This document shows positions 9,719-19,123 of a stretch of DNA of 62,934 nucleotides, piece after piece; within the stretch, counting starts at the first letter, position 1; every line of letters starts with the position of its first letter. The notes under the pieces are model-generated. The model ran no database searches and had not been told where the DNA came from. It saw nothing but the letters and a program-made list of their open reading frames with translations. The stretch comes from Saprospiraceae bacterium (lineage in GTDB: Bacteria; Bacteroidota; Bacteroidia; Chitinophagales; Saprospiraceae): assembly GCA_021299835.1 (NCBI GenBank), contig JAJTER010000003.1, positions 1 through 62,934 on the forward strand, written 5' to 3'. The translations under genes were made by a program, and so were the position numbers.

Positions 9719-11050
9719 TTGTCCAGGCTACAATCTTTCATTTATTTTATACTTCGCTCTTTAGCCCAATTTGTACTACTTACTTATTTTAGGAAAGTAT
9801 ATGTCAAAAACAGGGAAAACTTTAATTTAAAAGGCCCTACCATTGTCGTAAGCAACCATCCTAACACGTTAATTGATCCGGTAATTATTGCTGCTTACTT
9901 GAATAAACCCATTTTTTTCCTTGCAAATGCCAGTCTTTTTAAAAATACACTGGTTGCTAAAATATTAAGGTATCTCTATTGTATTGAAATAAAAAGATTC
10001 GAAGATACGGGCGTCAAAACGCATGATAACTCTGCTGCTTTTAACCAAAGCAGTGAGCATCTTGCATCGGGTGGTAATATTTATATTGCCGTTGAAGGAA
10101 CAAGTTATATGGAAAGAGTGCTCAGACCGTTAAAAACAGGTTTTGCCCGTATCGGATTTCAGGCTATAACAGGTCATGCAAAGGGAAAAGAAGTCTTTAT
10201 TTTACCCGTTGGCATAAATTATGAAAAACATGACAAGTATGGTTTTGACTTAGAGGTTATTGTTGGCGAATCTATTCCCTTTAGCCATTATCTCGTTGAT
10301 TATCATAATAATAATCAAAAAACTATAAAAGATTTAACGGCAGAACTACAATCTGTCCTTGGATCTTTAGTCATTCATACAACAGACCTGGATGAAGAAG
10401 CGCTATTACTGGATATTGAATCCCTTTTTTATGGAAAAACAAATCAACAGGAAACCACTGTTTTTGATACACACCGAACTACGCTGGAGCATATCAGGAA
10501 ATGGGAAGATTCCAGAGGTATCTCCTTTCTATTATGGAAAAAAACATTTACTGGATTTACCAAATTACTTTCTGAATTCAAGCTTTCATTAAAAATACAA
10601 TCACAGATATATAATAATACCTTTCCATTGAAGGAAAAAAATTTACTTGCTTTGCTTGGTTTCCCCTTTTATGCCTATTCTTTTCTAAATCATTTCATAG
10701 CGATTTGGATTCCCCGCTGGATTAAGAATAAATTAAATCTATATGTAGGATATAACTCGACAGTCAAGATACTGGCCGCCATTGTCCTTGCTCCTATTGC
10801 TTATAGTTTTCAATTTTTTTTAACATCAAAATATATTTCTCTCAACCTCGCCTTCATCAATATATTATTACTACCTCCAAGTGCCTGGTTTTTATTCAAA
10901 TATGAAAAAAATATTCATGACCTTGTTTATTACTACCGATGGAAAAGGAACTTTAACAAAAAGATAAAGAGGCACCTGGAAAGCAGATTTAATGAAGTGG
11001 TTGAAATCTGGCATGAAGAAGCAGAAAAAATTAAAACTTCCCTGGATTGA
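9719..11050 (+). CDS. PlsC-like glycerolipid acyltransferase
   Basis: A 443-residue membrane-associated acyltransferase. The acceptor motif VSNHPNTLIDP is at about residues 46-56 and the phosphate-binding EGTS at about residue 124, as in 1-acylglycerol-3-phosphate acyltransferases. The HPN spacing is the variant common in glycerol-3-phosphate acyltransferase-like proteins. Two or three hydrophobic segments lie in the C-terminal half (about residues 345-400). The start is TTG at 9719, because no in-frame ATG occurs nearby and the first residues are already conserved-looking. Its TGA stop overlaps the TTG start of the next gene (TTGA), so the two are translationally coupled and probably act on one lipid pathway. 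Confidence 0.85.
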   Translation: MSRLQSFIYFILRSLAQFVLLTYFRKVYVKNRENFNLKGPTIVVSNHPNTLIDPVIIAAYLNKPIFFLANASLFKNTLVAKILRYLYCIEIKRFEDTGVKTHDNSAAFNQSSEHLASGGNIYIAVEGTSYMERVLRPLKTGFARIGFQAITGHAKGKEVFILPVGINYEKHDKYGFDLEVIVGESIPFSHYLVDYHNNNQKTIKDLTAELQSVLGSLVIHTTDLDEEALLLDIESLFYGKTNQQETTVFDTHRTTLEHIRKWEDSRGISFLLWKKTFTGFTKLLSEFKLSLKIQSQIYNNTFPLKEKNLLALLGFPFYAYSFLNHFIAIWIPRWIKNKLNLYVGYNSTVKILAAIVLAPIAYSFQFFLTSKYISLNLAFINILLLPPSAWFLFKYEKNIHDLVYYYRWKRNFNKKIKRHLESRFNEVVEIWHEEAEKIKTSLD

Positions 11051-12141
11051 ATCTCATTTACCTTATTTCATTATTTATTGGCACCGTACAACTCTTGTTT
11101 TGGCTTTCGACCTACTTTTTAAGAAAAGGTATAAAAGCGTCAGAAACTTATGGGGCAACCACGCTTGAGCCATTGACCGTCATCCTTTCTGCCCGAAATG
11201 AGGCGCACAATTTATCGACATTTTTACCCCATATTTTAAGTCAAGATTATCCTAATTTTGAGATAATAGTAATAAATGACGATTCAACCGACCATTCTTC
11301 TGAAGTTTTAGACCATTATATGGCTCAATACCAAAATCTTAGGGTCATAAATATGCAAAATAAAGATAGAGAAGGAAAAAAACAGGCATTACAGGAAGGC
11401 ATAAAACAGGCAAAATATGAATGGCTCGTTTTTACTGATGCCGATTGTTATCCCCAAAGTAATCAGTGGTTGCGTTCATTAGCGGCCAAATTCAATGACA
11501 AAACGGATATAATACTCGGCTATAGTCCTTATCAAAAAGGGAAAGGATATTTGAATGATTTTATAAGATACGAAACCCTTATGACAGCTGTTATTTATGG
11601 TACTTTCACCCAATTAGGTATGCCCTACATGGGGGTAGGAAGAAATATGGCCTATCGAAAAAGTAGGTTTCTGGAAAAAGTAGATAAAGAAAAATTTGAA
11701 AAAATATCGTTTGGCGACGACGACATAGCTGTCAATTCAATGGCCAACAGCCAAAATACTGCTCTTCAGTTTACAGAAAAAGCCAGAGTCATGTCACTGG
11801 CTAAAGCGACATTACCCGATTTTATTAAGCAAAAAACAAGACATATCTCCTCGTCGGCTTATTATAAACCGAATCATCAATGGCTATTGAGTCTGTTGGC
11901 CATAAGTCAGGCCATTTTTTACCCCTTTTTATTTTTTCTGGTATTTTATAACACCCAGGCGGCTATATACCTATTCATTTTTCGCATGACAATCTTTTTG
12001 CCAAACTCGATCCTTCTCATGAGAAAGATGGAATGCAAAGACTTAATTCATAAGGCAATACTTATGGATTTCCTGTTTTTCCTTTACTATTGGTACATAA
12101 GTTTCCGATGGATAAGCACAAAAAAAATCAGTTGGAACTAA
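11047..12141 (+). CDS. Family 2 glycosyltransferase, membrane-anchored
   Basis: A 364-residue GT-A enzyme. One N-terminal helix precedes the catalytic domain with SARNEAHNL, VINDDSTD and the metal-binding TDADCYP; FGDDDIAVN follows in the acceptor region, then three C-terminal membrane helices. This architecture is that of processive or lipid-directed GT2 enzymes. The TTG start overlaps the stop of the upstream acyltransferase by three bases, implying co-translation. The sugar and acceptor are unknown; a glycolipid product is a plausible inference from the pairing. The end overlaps the convergent 4Fe-4S gene by four bases. Confidence 0.87.
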   Translation: MNLIYLISLFIGTVQLLFWLSTYFLRKGIKASETYGATTLEPLTVILSARNEAHNLSTFLPHILSQDYPNFEIIVINDDSTDHSSEVLDHYMAQYQNLRVINMQNKDREGKKQALQEGIKQAKYEWLVFTDADCYPQSNQWLRSLAAKFNDKTDIILGYSPYQKGKGYLNDFIRYETLMTAVIYGTFTQLGMPYMGVGRNMAYRKSRFLEKVDKEKFEKISFGDDDIAVNSMANSQNTALQFTEKARVMSLAKATLPDFIKQKTRHISSSAYYKPNHQWLLSLLAISQAIFYPFLFFLVFYNTQAAIYLFIFRMTIFLPNSILLMRKMECKDLIHKAILMDFLFFLYYWYISFRWISTKKISWN

Positions 12142-13493
12142 AATTTAATTTTTCCATCTTCAACGAATAAAGGACCATTTTCAAGTTTTAAAACCCCTCT
12201 TGGACAAACTTCGGCACATATTCCACACCCTACACAGGATGAACGCACTATATTTTCGCCTTTTTGGGCATAAGACCTGACATCAATACCCATTTCACAA
12301 TAGGTTGAACAATTACCACAGGAAATACATTGACCACCATTTACGGTAATACGGAATCGACTGAAAAACCGCTGTTGAATACCCAGTATAGCGGCCATTG
12401 GGCAACCGAACCGGCACCAAACCCTGCTTCCCATCAGAGGATAAAAACCAACGCCAATTATACCGGAAAAAATAGCCCCAACATAAAATCCATACCATTC
12501 TCTCAATTTCAAAGCATTAATCCAAAGGACAGGCTTATTATATGACCATGAAAAAATGATGCCCATAAACAGCACGACGCCCAGAGAGATAATCGACCAT
12601 TTACCGAATGTTGAAATTCCTTTCAACCAACCTTTATTCCATAAGGCAAGGGCAATTATACCAGCTAAAAGAAGAAGGATTATAATTTTAAAATGCGAGA
12701 AAGTAATCCAATAGGTTGCAGGATTTTTTCTAAAAAAGCTATCTAAAATGGCCAGTGTCATTAAGCACACAATAAATAAAACGGGATAAATGATGCGTCG
12801 CTCCCATTTCCAGGCGGTCTCTGAATTATCGGATAAATGCCGAAATGGATCTCCTGCGGTTTCTGCTAATCCGCCACATCCACAAACCCAAGAGCAATAC
12901 CACCTTTTTCCATAAAAATAGGTCAATACAGGGGAAATAATAAAGGTAAGGGCTAATCCCCAAAACATTAAAAACAAGCCGAAGTAGCCAGAGCTTAGCA
13001 GTTTCTTAATGTTCCAGTCAAAAAAGAAATAATAATTTAAAGGCCACATATTCTTTAAATCCATAGCGGGCTGATTCAAAGAAGCCATTATTTCAGGAAT
13101 AATAAAAGCAAAGCACAACTGGAAAAACAGAAGGGACAAGGTTCTAATAACCTGATAATTATTATTTTTATACTTAATGATAAATTTTATTCCCATCAAT
13201 AAAATAATCAAAGTGTATAAAAAACCATAAACAAACCATTGGGAGGCTACAGACCCATTAAAAAATATACTTATCTGATCAAACCAGGCGATGAATCCAG
13301 TATTTGGCATTCCTTTTTGTCCAAGACCCAACCATTGAGGAAAAAAATACAACGTAATGTACCCAAAAGAAAGAAACAAAGCGAGTAACCAACCCACGAT
13401 GCCTCTATTTGATAGACTATTAAACCATACCCCTTTTTCATTTTTGACCTCAAGGCTAAGCATCCATTGACTCCACTTTAATATACTTGTCAT
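12138..13493 (-). CDS. 4Fe-4S binding membrane protein (NapH/CcoG/NosR-like)
   Basis: A 451-residue polytopic membrane protein with about seven hydrophobic segments, two membrane-edge Cys motifs (CGCGG near residue 200 and CRFGCP near 365) and a C-terminal ferredoxin domain with two classical clusters, CISCGNCSTYC and CVGCGICAEVC. This is the NapH/NosR C-terminal architecture that passes electrons between a quinone or flavin donor and periplasmic enzymes. Its ATG overlaps the stop of the upstream FAD oxidoreductase by four bases, so the two proteins are made together and likely form one electron-transfer unit. The partner reductase is not in the window and the terminal acceptor is unknown. 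Confidence 0.87.
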   Translation of the reverse strand: MTSILKWSQWMLSLEVKNEKGVWFNSLSNRGIVGWLLALFLSFGYITLYFFPQWLGLGQKGMPNTGFIAWFDQISIFFNGSVASQWFVYGFLYTLIILLMGIKFIIKYKNNNYQVIRTLSLLFFQLCFAFIIPEIMASLNQPAMDLKNMWPLNYYFFFDWNIKKLLSSGYFGLFLMFWGLALTFIISPVLTYFYGKRWYCSWVCGCGGLAETAGDPFRHLSDNSETAWKWERRIIYPVLFIVCLMTLAILDSFFRKNPATYWITFSHFKIIILLLLAGIIALALWNKGWLKGISTFGKWSIISLGVVLFMGIIFSWSYNKPVLWINALKLREWYGFYVGAIFSGIIGVGFYPLMGSRVWCRFGCPMAAILGIQQRFFSRFRITVNGGQCISCGNCSTYCEMGIDVRSYAQKGENIVRSSCVGCGICAEVCPRGVLKLENGPLFVEDGKIKF

Positions 13494-14770
13494 ATTATTT
13501 TATTATTATATATGTTTAATAATTCCATTTCAAACCTGGCTGAAAATTCCGAATCAAAATTTGCTGTTGGCAATGCGTGTAATACCTCGGTAATTTTCCA
13601 TTTCTCAGTTATCCATTTTTCACAAACTTCTTGTCTGAACCGAATACCCAGCACACAGCATCCTAAAAATTCATCACTAACAGTGTCATAAACTAAACGG
13701 ATTGATTTATCCTTTTGAGGATGTTTCCAAAAAACAGACCCATAAATTTCCTCTGGTGACACTGGAACGTGCCCATAAATTTGATATTCCAGATCAAAAA
13801 ATTTGGCAGAATTGAAGAAAATCCCTTGATGATACCGTTGTGGATGATCGAGTAAAATATTTCTTCCTACATAGTCGCCCATCCTTTTTCCGGTGTACCA
13901 AAGGGTTTCCACTGATTTCCTACCAAAAGAAGACTCGACGTATTCCACACAATCACCCACTGCATAAATAGAAGGAATATTTGTTTGCAAACAGGCGTTC
14001 ACTAAAACCCCATGATTGGTATGAATATTTGTATTTTCCAGGCAATTAATATTAGGTTTAACCCCTATACAAACGCAGACATAGTCTGTGTCCACTCTTT
14101 CACCAATTTGAGAATGCAAGGAGGTAACCTGACCAAATTCATTGGCATCAAAATGGGTAATTTCCCTTTCAAATCTAATATCTATCTTTTTATTTTTAAG
14201 ATAATGAGTTACTAATTGAGCCTCTTCTTCCGGCAAAAAATTAGATCCAAACCATTTTTCTCTGACCCAAAAGGTAAAAGAAATACCTGTTGACAAAAAC
14301 ATTTCTGCCAATTCGACACCAATTAAACCTCCACCAATAATTGCGGCATGCCGAATGTTTTTAGCTGATTTTTGGAGTAAAAGTAAATCCTGCAAACTAT
14401 AAAACCCTTGAACTCCACCTAAATTATGCTCATTTAGCCCAAGAGAACGGGGAACAGAACCTGTTGCTATAACGAGTTTATCATAAGATAGAATGCTTCC
14501 ATCATCTAACACAACCTGTTGTTTATCAGAATCAATGGCCTCAACTGCTGCCAAAACCACCTTTATATTGTTCTTCTCCCAATAATCTGAGGGCATGGGT
14601 AAAATATCCTGGAACCTCATTTTACCAAGATAAACATACATTAAAGCGGGTCTTGAAAAAAAAGACTTACTTTCAGAAGTGACGATGGTAATATCTGCGT
14701 TTGACTGTTCTCTTAAAGTTTTAGCCACCGACACACCACTTATTCCAAAACCTATGATCACGATATGCAT
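13490..14770 (-). CDS. FAD/NAD(P)-dependent oxidoreductase (NirB/rubredoxin-reductase type)
   Basis: A 426-residue pyridine nucleotide-disulphide reductase without the active-site CxxxxC. FAD binding is shown by IIGFGISGVSVA at residues 5-16 and YAVGDCVEY near 275; NAD binding by AIIGGGLIGVELAE near 147; ATGSVPR lies between them. The domain pattern is that of NADH-rubredoxin or nitrite reductase flavoprotein subunits. The stop overlaps the start of the 4Fe-4S membrane protein (ATGA), so it most likely supplies electrons from NAD(P)H to that protein. The physiological substrate is not evident. Confidence 0.87.
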   Translation of the reverse strand: MHIVIIGFGISGVSVAKTLREQSNADITIVTSESKSFFSRPALMYVYLGKMRFQDILPMPSDYWEKNNIKVVLAAVEAIDSDKQQVVLDDGSILSYDKLVIATGSVPRSLGLNEHNLGGVQGFYSLQDLLLLQKSAKNIRHAAIIGGGLIGVELAEMFLSTGISFTFWVREKWFGSNFLPEEEAQLVTHYLKNKKIDIRFEREITHFDANEFGQVTSLHSQIGERVDTDYVCVCIGVKPNINCLENTNIHTNHGVLVNACLQTNIPSIYAVGDCVEYVESSFGRKSVETLWYTGKRMGDYVGRNILLDHPQRYHQGIFFNSAKFFDLEYQIYGHVPVSPEEIYGSVFWKHPQKDKSIRLVYDTVSDEFLGCCVLGIRFRQEVCEKWITEKWKITEVLHALPTANFDSEFSARFEMELLNIYNNKII

Positions 14771-14811
14771 CTTCCTTTTTTTTCAAAAATTCACTTCAAA
14801 TTCTTTAAAAT

Positions 14812-14843
14812 ATTGTCTTTCCATTCAGGAGGACTTATCTTTG
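14812..14843 (+). promoter_or_regulatory. Bacteroidota-type promoter for the T9SS protein
   Basis: ATTG at 14812-14815 and TATCTTTG at 14836-14843, 20 bases apart, match the -33 TTTG and -7 TAnnTTTG consensus, with one mismatch at -33. The start codon follows 19 bases after the -7 box. Confidence 0.6.
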
Positions 14844-14862
14844 AAGCGTAAAATATAAAAGA

Positions 14863-15600
14863 ATGATAACGAGAATACAATTATTGCTGATTTTGTTTTC
14901 AGTAAATTATCTGCAGGGGCAAACTGCTGGCGTCATTTCATTGAATCCGGCAAAAACAGTAAAAGTTGTTTCTGTCGATTTAAAAGACAAATTTCTTGAT
15001 TTAGAGATATATACGAAGGTGAAGAATATATCCAGTGATTCTATTTCCTTAAAATGGAAAAGAAGGCAACCGGGATTACCTGAAGGATGGATATCTCAGG
15101 TTTGCGATGGAATCACTTGTTTCGAGGATTTTGTAAGCACCAATATAGATAGTGCCAGTCGTATAAATATCCCGGTTACCTTAAAAGCTGGTGAAGAAAG
15201 GGAATTTATTCTTCATGTTTTTCCTGTAACAAAAGCGGGGAAAGGTAAAATATATATCGATTTATTCAGCTTAAAGAAACCTGATTCACTTCTAACCACC
15301 ATGGAATTTGACCTTACCATCAATGGATTAAGTACGTCGAGCCAACGCATTGCGAATGAAAGGGAAGACATCCGCTTATCTCCCAATCCGGTAATCGATT
15401 ATGTTACTCTAAATCATCCATTTGAGGAGCTGGCACATATTGACATTATCAATGTATTAGGCCAGCGAATAGGACGGATGGAAGCAAAAGATGATAACAA
15501 ATATGACGTTTCCTTTCTTCCTCCGAATATTTATTTTTTAAAAGTTCAGCCAAAAAAAGGGCAGGCCTTAACTAAGATAATGGTGAAAGCTGGAAACTGA
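14863..15600 (+). CDS. Secreted protein with type IX (type A) sorting domain
   Basis: A 245-residue exported protein: signal peptide (residues 1-19, ending LQGQ), a beta-rich central region similar to small immunoglobulin-like modules, and a C-terminal type A sorting domain from about residue 165 (LSPNPVIDYVTL, then IINVLGQRIG and a final KIMVKAG). The C-terminal domain directs export through the type IX secretion system and attachment to the cell surface. The central part is not recognised and no catalytic motif is visible. It has its own promoter and is monocistronic, ending eight bases before the convergent deoC. Confidence 0.85.
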   Translation: MITRIQLLLILFSVNYLQGQTAGVISLNPAKTVKVVSVDLKDKFLDLEIYTKVKNISSDSISLKWKRRQPGLPEGWISQVCDGITCFEDFVSTNIDSASRINIPVTLKAGEEREFILHVFPVTKAGKGKIYIDLFSLKKPDSLLTTMEFDLTINGLSTSSQRIANEREDIRLSPNPVIDYVTLNHPFEELAHIDIINVLGQRIGRMEAKDDNKYDVSFLPPNIYFLKVQPKKGQALTKIMVKAGN

Positions 15601-15607
15601 TTCCTGA

Positions 15608-16282
15608 TTAGGAAAGTCGGGAAAGTTCTTCCATAATAGATACTCCGGCAGAAGTACCAATTCTTTTTACGCCAAGTTCTTTGAACTGCATTAATGTGGC
15701 CAAATCTCTTATTCCACCTGAAGCCTTAATATTTATATTTTCCCCAACGACAGAGAGCATGGTTTGAACAGCGTCGAGCGTAGCTCCGCCACTAAATCCA
15801 GAAGACGTTTTGAGGAAATTCGGATTAAAATCAAGAGCAATGAGACAAATTTTTTCTATTTCCAGTTGGGTCAACTGCGAAGTTTCAAGAATTAACTTAA
15901 TCACCTTCCCCTTCATGTGAGTTCCCAAAACCAGAGAATCAATTTCATTTCTGACAAAGCCCCAATCTTCATTTTTTATAGCACAAATATTCAGCACTGC
16001 GTCAATTTCGTCGGCACCTTCATGTATAGCTTTTTTGATTTCCTCCACTTTTGCAAGGACTGAGCTATAACCTAAAGGAAAACCTACTACCGTAGAAACT
16101 TTAACATCTCCCGTTTGAAATTCCAAAGCATTGCTAGCTTCTCTTACATAATAAGGAGGAATACAAACGGAGGCGAAATTAAAGTCCATCGCCTCTTCAC
16201 ATAACTGAATTATTTCAGCCTGTTTTGTATCTTGTTTTAATAAAGTGTGATCAATAAGACCCGCTATAGTTTTTGTGCTCAT
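15608..16282 (-). CDS. deoC: Deoxyribose-phosphate aldolase
   Basis: DeoC splits 2-deoxyribose-5-phosphate into glyceraldehyde-3-phosphate and acetaldehyde in deoxynucleoside breakdown. The 224-residue protein keeps the Schiff-base lysine in FLKTSSGF (K158), the proton-relay lysine in KASGGIRD (K186) and the aspartate in DEIDAVLN (D94). The length is standard. No other deoxyribonucleoside gene is adjacent. It is transcribed away from the molybdenum hydroxylase operon, sharing a 129-base intergenic region that holds a palindrome. Confidence 0.95.
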   Translation of the reverse strand: MSTKTIAGLIDHTLLKQDTKQAEIIQLCEEAMDFNFASVCIPPYYVREASNALEFQTGDVKVSTVVGFPLGYSSVLAKVEEIKKAIHEGADEIDAVLNICAIKNEDWGFVRNEIDSLVLGTHMKGKVIKLILETSQLTQLEIEKICLIALDFNPNFLKTSSGFSGGATLDAVQTMLSVVGENINIKASGGIRDLATLMQFKELGVKRIGTSAGVSIMEELSRLS

Positions 16283-16355
16283 TTGTGTTTTGAAAGACTT
16301 AAAAAGACTTCCACATACAAATATAACATAAATATTACGAAAAAAATAATCTTAA

Positions 16356-16371
16356 TTAAGTGGGCACTTAA
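16356..16371. promoter_or_regulatory. Palindromic operator candidate between deoC and the hydroxylase operon
   Basis: TTAAGTG-GG-CACTTAA is a perfect 7-bp inverted repeat with a 2-base spacer, 40 bases before the start of the 2Fe-2S subunit gene and 73 bases before deoC. Position and symmetry suit binding of a dimeric regulator; the regulator is not in the window. Confidence 0.4.
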
Positions 16372-16411
16372 CGATAATTATTTATTATATTGCTGATTAA
16401 AAAATCATACA

Positions 16412-16906
16412 ATGGCAGCTTATCAACTACAGATAAATGGCAAAAAGATAAACGCTGAAGCAGCAGCAGATATGCCTTTATTATGGGTCATCAGAGATAT
16501 AGTAGGACTTAAAGGCACTAAATATGGGTGCGGCATTGCACAATGTGGTGCTTGTACTATTCACATAGACGGTTCGCCCGTGCGTTCATGTCAAATACCT
16601 ATTTCCACCCTCTCAAAAAAAGCAAAAATAACGACCATTGAGGGCATTGGAGAGATTGAGTTACATGCCATTCAGGAAGCATGGATTGAGGAACAGGTTC
16701 CACAATGCGGCTACTGTCAGTCTGGTCAAATTATGTCTGCCGTTGCTTTATTAAAAGATAATCCCCAACCAACAGATGAGGAAATTGTTGCCTCTATGAA
16801 TGGTAATTTATGCCGTTGTGGCACCTATAGCCGAATTCACCAGGGGATTAAAAAGGCGGCGATAGCCTTAAAAGAAGGAACAACTTCTCCAAGTAATGAC
16901 AAATAA
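16412..16906 (+). CDS. 2Fe-2S subunit of a molybdenum hydroxylase (IorA-like)
   Basis: A 164-residue small subunit of the xanthine dehydrogenase / isoquinoline 1-oxidoreductase type. The plant-type cluster motif is [12 protein letters not shown] (about residues 47-58) with its fourth Cys at CQIP, and the second, helical cluster is QCGYCQSGQ plus NLCRCGTY. It passes electrons from the molybdopterin subunit to an external acceptor. The gene lies 28 bases before the large subunit gene and both should be co-transcribed. No FAD subunit is present, as usual in the IorAB subtype. Confidence 0.92.
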   Translation: MAAYQLQINGKKINAEAAADMPLLWVIRDIVGLKGTKYGCGIAQCGACTIHIDGSPVRSCQIPISTLSKKAKITTIEGIGEIELHAIQEAWIEEQVPQCGYCQSGQIMSAVALLKDNPQPTDEEIVASMNGNLCRCGTYSRIHQGIKKAAIALKEGTTSPSNDK

Positions 16907-16934
16907 TTAAGCATCTAATAGCAACATAACTTAC

Positions 16935-19103
16935 ATGAAACATTCCGCAAATTCCCGCCGATTTTTTATAAAAACAAGTGCCTTAGCAGGTGTTGGTCTG
17001 GTCATAGGCCTGCCGAAACTACAAGGTGAAGCTTTAAAATCAATCACTAAAAACCTACCTCCGGAATTTATAAATCTTGAGATTAATCCCTTTATAATTA
17101 TCCGTACGGATGGAAGTATAACCCTGATTAATCCTCGTCCGGACATGGGGCAGGGTTCAATGCAAGCAGCCCCATCTTTATTGGCAGAAGAACTTGAGGT
17201 GTCTTTAGAAAAAGTAACTATTATCCAATCAGATGGGCAAAGTAAATACGGAAGCCAGCAATCAGGTGGAAGTAGTACGGTGAGGGGATTGTGGTATCCG
17301 TTAAGAAAAGCTGGGGCAGCAGCCAAAGAAATGCTTATTCAGGTAGCTGCAAGTCGCTGGGCAACCTCCACTGACCTTTGCTTTGCCAAAGACGCGACCA
17401 TTTATTTGAAAAATTCTGATAAATCTTTTTCTTACGGTGAACTTGCCGAGGATGCGGCAAAACTGCCCGTTCCTAAAAACCCTAAACTTAAAAATCCCGC
17501 TGATTTTACCCTTCTTGGGAAATATAATAAACGACTGGACATACCCTCGAAAGTTACCGGAAAAGCTGTTTTTGGAATAGATATCGAAGTACCAGGTATG
17601 GTTTACGCTTGTATTCAGCATTCTCCAACCATTCATGCCTCCATTATAACTGTTGACGACACTCAATCTTTATTGGTTAAAGGCGTTGAAAAAGTAATCC
17701 GATGCAAACGTACTATGCCACATCGTCAATCTGACGCTGTAGCAGTCGTCGCCTCAACCTGGTGGGCTGCCCAAAAAGGCAGGTCTCTGCTAAATGTCAA
17801 ATGGGACGATGGCCAGTTAGCTTTAACCCAAACCACCGATGCCTATTTTCAAAAAGCCTATGAAGCGGCTAAAAAAGAGGGGGTCCGACATGAGGAAAAG
17901 GGAGATTTTTTAGCAAAATTTAATTCCGCCAGTGCTAAACTCGAAGCCGTTTATGAAACCCCTTTCTTAGCTCATGCGCCAATTGAACCTGAATGTGCTG
18001 TGGTTCACTACAAGGAAGACGGAACAGCTGAAATTTGGGCTCATGTTCAAGGGCCAGATGGCGGATTGGCCGATGCAGCCCGATTCTTAGGCATCGATCA
18101 AGATAAAATTAAATTTCATGTGCCGCTCCTCGGTGGTTCTTTTGGAAGAAAAGCTTATCACGACTATCTCAGTGAAGCTTGTTTTTTAGCAAAAGAACTA
18201 AAAAAACCGGTTAAAGTTCTTTGGACCAGGGAAGATGATATCACTCAAGGGCCGTACCGACCTGGTATGCTTTCCAGAGTTCAAGGGATGGTCTCCAATG
18301 GTAAATTAACAGGATTCCACCATCATGCTATCGGAGAATCTATTGTTGGTCAGGTATTTAATGGCTTGAAACCTGACGAAGCTGATCCCTGGTTGTCAGG
18401 AGAACTAAGCACTGAAAATAATCAATATCAATTTCCTGTATCTAAAGTAAGTTGGACACACGTAAAAACGGATATCCCCATCGTTTGGTGGCGTTCTGTT
18501 TATGCTTCTAATTTTGGATGGGGACAAGAGTGTTTTATTGACGAACTGGCGCATCTGGCTGGAAAAGATCCCCTGGAAGCCAGACTTGCTATTCTCAAAG
18601 ATGAGCGATTCAGAAAAGTGTTGGAAACATTGGCAGAAAAAGCGAATTGGAAAGAAAAGCTCCCCGCAGGAAAAGGTAAGGGTTTAGCTATTTTTGCTTC
18701 TTTTGGTAGCATAAGTGCCTGCTGTATTACAGTATCTACCTCAGGCAAAGGCATTATTATTGAAAAAGCCGTTTCGGTGATAGATTGTGGACATTATGTT
18801 AATCCTGACAACGTGGTGGCCCAAACACAGGGAAATATTGTGATGGGTATTTCCGCTGCTATAAAAGACGGCATTACTTTTTCTAATGGAAAATGTGATC
18901 AGACAAACTACCACGAATATCAGGTTTTACGGATGAACGAAACTCCTGAAATGGAAGTACACATCATTCAAAGTGGTGCTGAACCGGGCGGTGTCGGTGA
19001 ACCTGGCCTTCCGCCAGTCGCTCCTGCCTTAGGCAATGCCATATTTGCCGCAACAGGCATCAGACTACGCAGACTACCCATTGATATATCTTCAATTTCT
19101 TAA
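16935..19103 (+). CDS. Molybdopterin-binding subunit of aldehyde oxidase/xanthine dehydrogenase family (IorB-like)
   Basis: A 722-residue large subunit. The N-terminus has a twin-arginine signal ([14 protein letters not shown]), so the folded, cofactor-loaded enzyme is exported. Family motifs are [22 protein letters not shown] and the C-terminal [12 protein letters not shown], which contains the conserved catalytic Glu region. It should hydroxylate an N-heterocycle or aldehyde at a Mo centre, using the 2Fe-2S protein made from the gene upstream. The substrate is unknown. The combination of a Tat signal on the large subunit and no flavin subunit is typical of periplasmic IorAB relatives. Confidence 0.92.
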   Translation: MKHSANSRRFFIKTSALAGVGLVIGLPKLQGEALKSITKNLPPEFINLEINPFIIIRTDGSITLINPRPDMGQGSMQAAPSLLAEELEVSLEKVTIIQSDGQSKYGSQQSGGSSTVRGLWYPLRKAGAAAKEMLIQVAASRWATSTDLCFAKDATIYLKNSDKSFSYGELAEDAAKLPVPKNPKLKNPADFTLLGKYNKRLDIPSKVTGKAVFGIDIEVPGMVYACIQHSPTIHASIITVDDTQSLLVKGVEKVIRCKRTMPHRQSDAVAVVASTWWAAQKGRSLLNVKWDDGQLALTQTTDAYFQKAYEAAKKEGVRHEEKGDFLAKFNSASAKLEAVYETPFLAHAPIEPECAVVHYKEDGTAEIWAHVQGPDGGLADAARFLGIDQDKIKFHVPLLGGSFGRKAYHDYLSEACFLAKELKKPVKVLWTREDDITQGPYRPGMLSRVQGMVSNGKLTGFHHHAIGESIVGQVFNGLKPDEADPWLSGELSTENNQYQFPVSKVSWTHVKTDIPIVWWRSVYASNFGWGQECFIDELAHLAGKDPLEARLAILKDERFRKVLETLAEKANWKEKLPAGKGKGLAIFASFGSISACCITVSTSGKGIIIEKAVSVIDCGHYVNPDNVVAQTQGNIVMGISAAIKDGITFSNGKCDQTNYHEYQVLRMNETPEMEVHIIQSGAEPGGVGEPGLPPVAPALGNAIFAATGIRLRRLPIDISSIS

Positions 19104-19123
19104 TTGGTTTGGATGGGAATTAT

